Shown: piece by piece, positions 1 to 5,611 of the stretch
How the letters are laid out: the number at the start of each line of letters is the position of its first letter
Position numbering within the stretch: position 1 is the stretch's first letter
Origin: an uncultured beta proteobacterium
Lineage (GTDB): Bacteria; Pseudomonadota; Gammaproteobacteria; Burkholderiales; Burkholderiaceae
DNA length: 5,611 bases
Reading direction: 5' to 3'
Assembly: GCA_903909925.1 (NCBI GenBank)
Contig: CAIVXR010000258.1
Coordinates: 1 to 5,611, forward strand
Translations under genes and position numbers: made by a program
Notes under the pieces: generated by a model
Database searches by the model: none
Seen by the model: the letters and a program-made list of their open reading frames with translations, nothing else
Told to the model about the DNA's origin: nothing

Positions 1-871
1 TATCAGTGAAATTTTCAACGGGTAACTCTAATTTGAGATTTTCTAATCCAGCAGATTTGAGTTCTGTTCGGATGGCATCAAAGTATTGATGCGCCAGCAC
101 AGAGCGGCGGGCTTGATATGCGGGTAGCTGTTTGAGTTGCTGTAGACCAATTACCGCATTGACATCTGTCAGGTTATCTTTACCACCCAGTACATCTACA
201 TCCATTCCATCCATGCCCTGGCGAGTTAAGCCCTGCAGACGGAACTTTTCAGCAAGCTTTGCTTCGGCATCGGTATTGAAAACCAAACACCCACCTTCTA
301 CAGTAGTGAGATTTTTATTGGCCTGGAAGCTAAAGCTCACTAGATCACCAAAGCTACCAATCTTTTTACCCTGCCACGCAGAGCCAAAAGCTTGCGCGGC
401 GTCTTCAATCACGCGCAGATTATATTTCTTAGCTAGTGAGTAGAGTTGGTCCATATCCACTGGTAAACCGGCAAGATAGACGGGCATGATTGCTCGTGTT
501 TTTGGTGTTATTACTGCTGCAACTTGATTGAGATCGATATTGCGCGTCAGAGGATCAACATCAACAAAAACAGGTTTAGCGCCAACACTTAAAATAACAT
601 TTGAAGTGGCAACCCAAGAAATAGGGGTAGTAACGACTTCATCACCAGCGCCAATGCCGGCAACTTGTAATGCAATCTTCATCGTTGCTGTGCCGTTGGC
701 AAAACAACGTACAGGGCGGCCGCCGAAATAAGTACTTAAGGCCGCTTCAAATTCTGCCAACTTAGGCCCCGAGGTCACCCAACCAGAGCGCAATACCTGC
801 GCAACAGCATCAATCGTTTCTTGATTAAAGCTGGGGCGTGTAAAAGGGATGAATGCAGGGTTGTTTGACAT
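1..871 (-). CDS. arnB: DegT/DnrJ/EryC1/StrS-family aminotransferase, probable UDP-4-amino-4-deoxy-L-arabinose aminotransferase (3' end cut by window)
   Basis: This PLP-dependent sugar aminotransferase has 290 visible residues of a family usually about 380 long; the C-terminal quarter lies beyond the left edge. I translated it by hand from the ATG at 871-869. The N-terminus (PFTRP at 9-13, SGWVTSGPK at 29-37) is typical of ArnB-like DegT proteins. NGTAT (59-63) is the cofactor phosphate loop. IEDAAQAFG (155-163) carries Asp157, expected to pair with the PLP ring nitrogen. SFQANKN (181-187) carries Lys186, the expected Schiff-base lysine, followed by EGG. DNLTDVNA (232-239) is the usual substrate-side motif. 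ArnB converts UDP-4-keto-pentose to UDP-Ara4N with glutamate in the cytoplasm. The ArnT-like gene 16 bp upstream supports this role. Related DegT enzymes (WecE, PseC, perosamine types) share the same motifs, so family membership is near certain and the exact substrate is inferred. Only a weak TAAGA precedes the start, so translation may depend on the upstream gene. Confidence 0.85.
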   Translation of the reverse strand, partial: MSNNPAFIPFTRPSFNQETIDAVAQVLRSGWVTSGPKLAEFEAALSTYFGGRPVRCFANGTATMKIALQVAGIGAGDEVVTTPISWVATSNVILSVGAKPVFVDVDPLTRNIDLNQVAAVITPKTRAIMPVYLAGLPVDMDQLYSLAKKYNLRVIEDAAQAFGSAWQGKKIGSFGDLVSFSFQANKNLTTVEGGCLVFNTDAEAKLAEKFRLQGLTRQGMDGMDVDVLGGKDNLTDVNAVIGLQQLKQLPAYQARRSVLAHQYFDAIRTELKSAGLENLKLELPVENFTD

Positions 872-887
872 GGTGTCTTATATTACT

Positions 888-2576
888 TTACTGCTTCGCA
901 TTCGCATCTGGGTGCTTCACAATGACTCGGCGGGAATCACGATCTACCTCTTGCATTGGTAGGTTTATCTCTTGTAGCGCTACATACTGTTCTGGAACCA
1001 TTAAGGCATAGGCAGTCGGATCTTCTTTCCAGCGGGTAATGAATGCTTCTAAGGTGGGCATCCAAAGCTCAGGCTCTTGATTGACGCCAAACTCTAGCTC
1101 GTCCGGGGATTCAACCATGATCATGGTTTTGCCAAGATAAAACGGCACGGTGTGATCTAAGAGGCGGACAGAATAGAAATTGACCTTTTCTGGAATAGAC
1201 GCTTTTACTCGGTTCACAAGGTCAATGCCAGAGACTGCGCGACCTAAGGTTTCATGACCGGTACCCGCAATGATGGCGCAGAGAAAAAATCCACAAGCAA
1301 AACTCACAATGCTTTGAACCCCATTGCGTTTACTTTGCCATGCTGCAAATGTACTGAAGGTAATCAGTGCAACTAAAGCAGTAATTACCCAATAGGTATA
1401 TTGAGCGTAAGCTTCGATCTCATCGGGCCTTGCTTGCTTGCTAATATCTGATAGGAAGAAAAATCCAATGCATCCCAAAATTGCAAATCCGATAGTTTGT
1501 AATTTCCAGGGGAGCTCCATAGAGTTGGTGTGGGCCAATAGTTGATCTAGACGATTGCCAATTAATAATGCGAGTGCTGGAAAAATTGGGATGATGTAGC
1601 CAGGCAACTTGGAGTGTGAAACGCTAAAGAAAGTAAAAATCACCACAAACCAACAAACCAATAACCAGCTGCTAGAGAACTCACGTCGACGTTCGCTCCA
1701 TGCTTGCACAATCGAGCCAGGGATTTGTAAAACCCAAGGCAATAAACCCATGATGAGTAGTGGCACGAAGTAGTAGATCGGGCCTGTTCTGCTGTGAGCA
1801 TCTTGTGTGAAGCGTTGCAGATGCTCGTGAATAAAGAAGAATTCTAGAAATTCAGGGTTACGCTGTGCAACCAAGATAAACCAGGGCGTAGTAATTGCCA
1901 AGAATAAAATCGTACCGATGAACAAGCGCAAGCGCGTCCAGATTTTCCAATCCCAAGTGCTTAGGGAATAAGCGAGTAAGACCATCACTGGAATCGCAGC
2001 GCCAATCACTCCTTTGGAAAGTGTTGCAAGTGCCATGAAGATCCAGCACAGCCACATCCAGTTACGACGAGTACTGTTGTTCTGAGATGTTTGTGCAAGC
2101 AAGACACTGCAAAGAGCCGCAACTAAAAATGCTGATAGGCCCATATCCAAAGAATTGAAATGGCCACTAATGACCCACATCGGACTAGATGCTAGCACGA
2201 CTGCGGCCAACCATCCTGCTCTAGCGCTAAATATACGTGCTCCAGTAAACCCAACAAACAGAATAGTCAGGAAGCCCGTGAGTGCAGTCCACAGACGCGC
2301 TTGCCAATCACCAATGCCAAATATTTGAAATGTTGCTGCGGTTGCCCATGCTTGTAGTGGCGGTTTCTCAAAATACTTGTAGCCGTTGTAACGCGGTGTA
2401 ACCCAATCGCCAGTGACTAACATCTCCCTAGCAATTTCTGCGTAACGGCCCTCATCTGAGGGAATGAGATGACGGTAGTTCAGCGTACCAAACCACAGCA
2501 AGCCATAAATGATGAGCAACAATAAAATTTTGCCGGGGTGCAGTGCAGATGATTGCCGAATTTGTCCAAATTGCAT
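888..2576 (-). CDS. arnT: ArnT-like GT-C glycosyltransferase (GT83), probable undecaprenyl phosphate-Ara4N:lipid A transferase
   Basis: A 562-residue polytopic inner-membrane protein, close to the roughly 550 residues of E. coli ArnT. By eye I count about 12-13 hydrophobic segments, the first at about 16-35 and the last near 420-440, then a soluble periplasmic-type C-terminal domain of about 120 residues. The first outer loop holds SDEGRYAEIAREML (40-53) with Asp41, the presumed GT-C catalytic acidic residue. YFEKPP follows at 68-73, an Asp at 144 (FNSLD), LSKG at 186-189, a HEHLQRF segment at 250-256 and SKLPGY at 322-327. These match ArnT in order and spacing as I recall that family. The enzyme moves Ara4N from an undecaprenyl phosphate carrier to lipid A phosphates, lowering negative charge and cationic peptide binding. 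The ATG overlaps the stop of the preceding gene (TAATG), and a GGAG at 2588-2585 lies 8 nt before it, so the start is well supported. The adjacent ArnB-like gene favours Ara4N, but a related GT39/GT83 enzyme with another sugar is possible. Confidence 0.88.
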   Translation of the reverse strand: MQFGQIRQSSALHPGKILLLLIIYGLLWFGTLNYRHLIPSDEGRYAEIAREMLVTGDWVTPRYNGYKYFEKPPLQAWATAATFQIFGIGDWQARLWTALTGFLTILFVGFTGARIFSARAGWLAAVVLASSPMWVISGHFNSLDMGLSAFLVAALCSVLLAQTSQNNSTRRNWMWLCWIFMALATLSKGVIGAAIPVMVLLAYSLSTWDWKIWTRLRLFIGTILFLAITTPWFILVAQRNPEFLEFFFIHEHLQRFTQDAHSRTGPIYYFVPLLIMGLLPWVLQIPGSIVQAWSERRREFSSSWLLVCWFVVIFTFFSVSHSKLPGYIIPIFPALALLIGNRLDQLLAHTNSMELPWKLQTIGFAILGCIGFFFLSDISKQARPDEIEAYAQYTYWVITALVALITFSTFAAWQSKRNGVQSIVSFACGFFLCAIIAGTGHETLGRAVSGIDLVNRVKASIPEKVNFYSVRLLDHTVPFYLGKTMIMVESPDELEFGVNQEPELWMPTLEAFITRWKEDPTAYALMVPEQYVALQEINLPMQEVDRDSRRVIVKHPDANAKQ

Positions 2577-2588
2577 TAGTTCGGCTCC
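2576..2588 (-). promoter_or_regulatory. Ribosome binding site and TAATG stop/start junction before arnT
   Basis: On the minus strand GGAG (2588-2585) lies 8 nt before the arnT ATG (2576-2574). The ATG's A is also the last base of the TAA that ends the Mth938-like gene. This is the classic arrangement for translational coupling or reinitiation and fixes the arnT start. Confidence 0.7.
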
Positions 2589-2953
2589 ACGATTAAGGCT
2601 AGTAGCACTTGACGTCCTTCACCCACCAAAATATTGTAGGTACGGCAGGCCGCTTGAGAATCCATGATTTCAAAGCCAATTTTGGCCAAAATGAGCGATT
2701 TGAGGAGTTCGGGTTTCGGAAAGCGCTGCCGACTGCCAGTCCCAATCAGAATGAGCTCAGGCTTGAGATCAACCATTTGGGCAAAATCAGACTCCTTTAG
2801 ACCATCGAATGACGCTACTGGCCACTCGGAGATTGCCCCATCAGAGCTCAATAAGACTGCATGGGCATATGGGGTCTGGTTGATCTCGACATAGCCATCC
2901 CCATAGCCGGTGATCGTATTGGCTCCAGAATGGGGGTCAGATTGAAGCTTCAA
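2576..2953 (-). CDS. Mth938-like / DUF498 domain protein (Xcc1710-like)
   Basis: A 125-residue soluble protein of the Mth938/DUF498 family, whose mitochondrial relative NDUFAF3 helps assemble respiratory complex I; the bacterial role is not established. The whole protein is one domain: TGYGDGYVEIN (15-25), then PELILIGTGSRQRFP (65-79), then MDSQAACRTYNILVGEGR (97-114), the family's conserved core blocks. The start is a TTG at 2953-2951. It gives the usual MKLQ-type N-terminus, and an in-frame TGA five codons upstream rules out any longer form. An ATG 16 nt upstream is out of frame. A GAGAG sequence 5 nt before the TTG may serve as ribosome binding site. It is the first gene of the leftward set, and its TAA overlaps the arnT ATG by one base, so the two are probably translated together. 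No signal peptide or membrane segment is seen. Confidence 0.9.
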   Translation of the reverse strand: MKLQSDPHSGANTITGYGDGYVEINQTPYAHAVLLSSDGAISEWPVASFDGLKESDFAQMVDLKPELILIGTGSRQRFPKPELLKSLILAKIGFEIMDSQAACRTYNILVGEGRQVLLALIVEPN

Positions 2954-3032
2954 GTGGACTCTCTGTCATAATTATGTGGATTATAGCTAGCTGTTTTTTC
3001 CAAGATTTCAAGAACTTACCCTTTAATTTATT
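2954..3032. promoter_or_regulatory. Divergent intergenic region between the arn-side and ala/hom-side genes
   Basis: This 79-bp AT-rich spacer is the only space available for promoters of both gene sets unless transcription enters from outside the window. It contains a perfect 10-bp palindrome CATAATTATG (2967-2976), an 8-bp palindrome AGCTAGCT (2985-2992), and a consensus -10 hexamer on the minus strand. On the plus strand no good sigma70 -35/-10 pair is evident. The AT-rich TTTAAT at 3022-3027 sits right before the GTG start. There is no leader peptide or terminator-like hairpin that would indicate attenuation. Confidence 0.5.
2980..2985 (-). promoter_or_regulatory. Candidate -10 box (TATAAT) for the leftward genes
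   Basis: Read on the minus strand, 2985-2980 is a perfect TATAAT. Transcription would begin near 2973, leaving a leader of about 20 nt before the TTG start at 2953. The -35 is poor. TTGAAA (3011-3006) stands 20 nt away and TTGGAA (3003-2998) only 12 nt away, neither near the optimal 17. The box is therefore a suggestion from position and match only. Confidence 0.4.
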
Positions 3033-4283
3033 GTGAAACCCATCCTCAAGTCCTTAAAACTCAATGATGTCTGCTACGACATACGCGGGCCCGTGCTCGA
3101 GCTCGCTCAGCGTATGGAGGAAGAGGGCCACAAAATCATCAAATTAAACATCGGAAACGTAGGGGTTTTCGGTTTTGATCCACCTGAAGAAATTCAGTTG
3201 GACATGATTCGCAATTTAAGTAATGCCTCAGCTTATTCAGATTCCAAAGGTATCTTTGCTGCTCGCAAAGCCATCATGCAGTATTGCCAAGAAAAAGGCA
3301 TTCAAGGTGTGACATTAGACGATGTTTATACCGGTAACGGCGTTTCTGAACTCATCGTACTTTCAATGAATGCATTGCTTAATGATGGCGATGAAGTATT
3401 GGTGCCCGCACCTGACTATCCACTTTGGACTGCTGCTGTGAGTTTGTCTAGCGGCACACCAGTCCATTATCTTTGTGATGAATCTAAAGATTGGGCACCA
3501 GACTTAAATGATCTGCGTAAAAAAATTACGCCTCGTACTAAAGCGATTGTAGTGATTAATCCAAACAATCCAACAGGTGCAATTTATTCCAAAGAAGTAT
3601 TGCTCGAGATGACTAAAATCGCGCGTGAGCACGGTTTGATTCTGTTTGCTGATGAGATCTACGACAAGATGTTGTATGACGCAGAGAAACATATCTCCCT
3701 GGCATCTTTATCTACGGACGTGGTGACAATCACTTTTAATGGCCTCTCCAAGAATTACCGCTCATGCGGCTACCGTGCTGGCTGGATGGTAGTTTCAGGG
3801 GATAAAGAGATGGTGCGTGATTACATTGAAGGCTTAAATATGCTTTCTTCAATGCGCTTATGTGCAAACGTACCCGGACAGTACGCCATTCAAACTGCGC
3901 TTGGCGGCTATCAAAGTATCAATGACTTGGTAGCTGAGGGCGGTCGTCTAGCAAGGCAACGCGATCTTGCTTGGAAATTGATTACAGCTATTCCAGGTGT
4001 GACTTGTGTCAAACCTAAATCTGCTTTGTATCTATTTCCAAAGCTAGATCCTGATATGTATCCCATTAAGGATGATCAACAGTTTGTTGCTGAATTCTTA
4101 AAAGAAGAAAAAGTACTACTCGTACAAGGCTCTGGTTTTAACTGGGGTAAGCCTGATCACTTTCGTGTAGTGTTCTTACCTCACGAAGATGTTCTCAAAG
4201 AGGCTATTGGGCGTCTTGCGCGTTTCCTGGAGCGTTACCGTAATAAACATAGCCGTAAGGCTTCTGCAGCGAAGGCATCATGA
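3033..4283 (+). CDS. alaA: AlaA/AlaT-type pyridoxal-phosphate aminotransferase (glutamate-pyruvate transaminase)
   Basis: A 416-residue fold-type I aminotransferase, cytoplasmic, making alanine from pyruvate with glutamate as donor. It follows E. coli AlaA (about 405 residues) along its length as I recall it. Visible blocks are VCYDIRGPVL (13-22, Arg18 being a likely substrate contact), GNGVSELI (101-108), PAPDYPLWTA (125-134), NPNNPTG (176-182), FADEIYDK (205-212, Asp207 for the PLP nitrogen and Tyr210), FNGLSKNYR (235-243, Lys240 as the Schiff-base lysine) and DHFRVVFLP (375-383, Arg378 for the substrate carboxylate). The last 12 or so residues are a basic Ala/Lys/Ser tail beyond the usual end. 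The start is a GTG; an in-frame TAA at 3024-3026 excludes extension, and the MKPILKS N-terminus fits the family. No clear Shine-Dalgarno precedes it. The 3' end overlaps hom by four bases (ATGA). Residues 43-48 differ from the usual motif. Confidence 0.92.
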   Translation: MKPILKSLKLNDVCYDIRGPVLELAQRMEEEGHKIIKLNIGNVGVFGFDPPEEIQLDMIRNLSNASAYSDSKGIFAARKAIMQYCQEKGIQGVTLDDVYTGNGVSELIVLSMNALLNDGDEVLVPAPDYPLWTAAVSLSSGTPVHYLCDESKDWAPDLNDLRKKITPRTKAIVVINPNNPTGAIYSKEVLLEMTKIAREHGLILFADEIYDKMLYDAEKHISLASLSTDVVTITFNGLSKNYRSCGYRAGWMVVSGDKEMVRDYIEGLNMLSSMRLCANVPGQYAIQTALGGYQSINDLVAEGGRLARQRDLAWKLITAIPGVTCVKPKSALYLFPKLDPDMYPIKDDQQFVAEFLKEEKVLLVQGSGFNWGKPDHFRVVFLPHEDVLKEAIGRLARFLERYRNKHSRKASAAKAS

Positions 4284-5590
4284 AGCCGATTCAAGTAGGT
4301 CTCTTAGGCATTGGCACTGTTGGCGGCGGTGTATTTACCGTGCTTGAGCGCAACCAAGATGAAATCACTCGTCGTGCTGGTCGCGGCATTCGGATTAATA
4401 CTGTTGCCGATCTCAATGTAGAGCGTGCCAAAGAGATTGTTAAAGATCGTGCGCAAATCGTGAATGATGCTCGTGCAGTGATCAATAATCCTGAGATCGA
4501 CATCGTTGTTGAGCTGATTGGCGGCTATGGCATTGCTAAAGATTTGGTTTTGGAGGCAATTGCTGCTGGCAAGCATGTGGTTACGGCTAATAAAGCCTTG
4601 ATCGCCGTCCATGGTAACGAGATTTTTAAAGCAGCTCACGCTAAAGGTGTGATGGTGGCATTTGAAGCCGCGGTTGCTGGCGGTATCCCCATTATTAAAG
4701 CGTTGCGTGAAGGCTTAACTGCTAATCGTATTGAATGGATCGCCGGCATCATCAACGGCACAACCAATTTCATTTTGTCGGAGATGCGTGATAAAGGTTT
4801 GGACTTTGACACTGTTCTCAAAGAAGCGCAACGTTTAGGTTACGCTGAAGCAGATCCTACATTTGATATTGAGGGTGTTGATGCTGCCCATAAAGCAACT
4901 ATCATGAGCGCGATAGCCTTTGGTATTCCAATGCAGTTTGACAAAGCTTATGTAGAAGGCATTACTAAATTAGCCGCAATCGATATTCGTTATGCGGAGC
5001 AATTAGGTTATCGCATTAAGTTATTGGGGATTGCGAAGAAGACGCCAACCGGTGTTGAGTTGCGTGTACACCCAACTTTAATCCCAACCAAGCGTTTGAT
5101 TGCTAACGTCGAAGGCGCGATGAATGCTGTGCAAGTATTTGGTGATGCAGTAGGCACCACTTTGTATTACGGTAAAGGTGCTGGCTCTGAGCCAACCGCA
5201 TCGGCAGTGATTGCTGATTTGGTAGATATCACACGTCTTTTGAGTGCTGATCCTGAGCATCGCGTTCCATATTTAGCCTTCCAGCCAGATGCAGTGCAAA
5301 ACACACCAGTCTTACCCATTGGTGAGATCACTACTAGCTACTATTTGCGCATGCGCGTGGCTGACCAAGCTGGCGTACTAGCGGAGATCACCAAGATTTT
5401 GGCTTCCCATAGCATCTCTATTGATGCCCTTTTACAAAAAGAGGCTGACGAGGGCGAGAGCCAAACAGATTTAGTGACCTTAACGCACGAGACTAAAGAG
5501 AAAAGCATGCTCGCTGCCATCAAAGAGATTCAGAACCTTAAAACAGTTGATGGCGAAGTAGTAAAGATCCGTTTAGAAAATCTGTCTTAA
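4280..5590 (+). CDS. hom: Homoserine dehydrogenase with C-terminal ACT domain
   Basis: A 436-residue monofunctional homoserine dehydrogenase, the usual length for the bacterial ACT-containing form. It reduces L-aspartate-4-semialdehyde to homoserine with NAD(P)H, the branch point toward threonine and methionine. The Rossmann loop GIGTVG is at 10-15. VTANKALI (101-108) carries Lys105, and the INGTTNFIL signature is at 158-166. The catalytic segment 187-205 holds Glu190, Asp196, Asp201 and Lys205, in the order expected for homoserine binding and hydride transfer. Residues about 355-432 form an ACT domain (YYLRMRVADQAGVLAEI onward), the usual site of threonine feedback control. No aspartokinase domain is fused. 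The ATG overlaps the alaA TGA, and an AAGG at 4272-4275 sits 4 nt upstream, so translation is probably coupled. A start that is probably thrC follows after 9 bp. All key residues are present and the gene looks intact. Confidence 0.97.
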   Translation: MKPIQVGLLGIGTVGGGVFTVLERNQDEITRRAGRGIRINTVADLNVERAKEIVKDRAQIVNDARAVINNPEIDIVVELIGGYGIAKDLVLEAIAAGKHVVTANKALIAVHGNEIFKAAHAKGVMVAFEAAVAGGIPIIKALREGLTANRIEWIAGIINGTTNFILSEMRDKGLDFDTVLKEAQRLGYAEADPTFDIEGVDAAHKATIMSAIAFGIPMQFDKAYVEGITKLAAIDIRYAEQLGYRIKLLGIAKKTPTGVELRVHPTLIPTKRLIANVEGAMNAVQVFGDAVGTTLYYGKGAGSEPTASAVIADLVDITRLLSADPEHRVPYLAFQPDAVQNTPVLPIGEITTSYYLRMRVADQAGVLAEITKILASHSISIDALLQKEADEGESQTDLVTLTHETKEKSMLAAIKEIQNLKTVDGEVVKIRLENLS

Positions 5591-5599
5591 GTAAAGCTG

Positions 5600-5611
5600 A
5601 TGCGTTACCAA
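5600..5611 (+). CDS. thrC: Start of probable threonine synthase (cut by right edge)
   Basis: Only four codons are visible, ATG CGT TAC CAA (MRYQ), beginning 9 bp after the hom stop. Threonine synthases of betaproteobacteria commonly begin with a short Met-x-Tyr-x sequence, and thrC commonly follows hom in these organisms. The call therefore rests mainly on position. A weak AAAG lies at 5593-5596. Confidence 0.5.

Noticed and set aside
132..731. Plus-strand open frames at 132-443 and 528-731
   Set aside because: They lie antisense to the ArnB-like gene, whose reading frame is continuous and carries all family motifs. Their products are Ser/Thr/Arg/Pro-rich shadows with no recognisable domain.
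872..887. Possible terminator or promoter in the gap between arnT and the arnB-like gene
   Set aside because: The 16-bp gap is too short, and I see no inverted repeat or U-tract. The genes look co-transcribed.
1858..2055. 65-residue minus-strand frame inside arnT
   Set aside because: It is an alternative frame within a well-supported membrane protein gene, with no recognisable features.
2609..2894. Two plus-strand frames opposite the Mth938-like gene
   Set aside because: The minus-strand protein matches a known family over its full length, so these are antisense shadows.
3504..3692. 62-residue minus-strand frame opposite alaA
   Set aside because: It is the shadow of the segment coding NPNNPTG and FADEIYDK in the aminotransferase.
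4291..4821. Three minus-strand frames opposite hom (up to 111 residues)
   Set aside because: hom is intact with all catalytic residues. These antisense frames arise from its codon pattern and show no domain.
5078..5523. Minus-strand frames opposite the 3' half of hom
   Set aside because: They are antisense to the conserved C-terminal catalytic region and ACT domain of hom, with no independent support.

Overview
The window reads as an ordinary chromosomal stretch of a betaproteobacterium in the order Burkholderiales. It has moderate GC and tightly packed genes, which would fit a Polynucleobacter-like genome. That assignment is inferred from gene order, protein character and base composition; no marker gene is present. 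No mobile elements, phage genes, CRISPR arrays, tRNAs or rRNAs are visible.

Two divergent gene sets flank a 79-bp intergenic region (2954-3032). Leftward on the minus strand are a small Mth938/DUF498-type protein (2953-2576), an ArnT-like polytopic glycosyltransferase (2576-888) and an ArnB-like DegT-family aminotransferase (871 to beyond the left edge). The first two touch through a TAATG junction, and the last two are 16 bp apart. Together the second and third genes suggest the start of a 4-amino-4-deoxy-L-arabinose (Ara4N) lipid A modification cluster. ArnB would make the amino sugar on UDP, and ArnT would move it from the undecaprenyl carrier onto lipid A. The remaining arn genes (arnC, arnA, arnD) would be expected left of the window.

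Rightward on the plus strand are an AlaA-type alanine aminotransferase (GTG start at 3033), homoserine dehydrogenase hom (4280-5590, ATGA overlap with the previous gene) and the first four codons of what is probably threonine synthase thrC (from 5600). This is an amino-acid operon: Hom makes homoserine from aspartate semialdehyde, ThrC would carry the branch on to threonine, and AlaA transaminates pyruvate with glutamate.

All genes look intact apart from the two cut by the window edges. The longest gene-free stretch is the 79-bp divergent spacer. I found no convincing undescribed system. The points worth a second look are small: non-ATG starts at both divergent genes, palindromes in the shared spacer, a variant motif in AlaA, and the coupling of a Mth938 gene to arnT.
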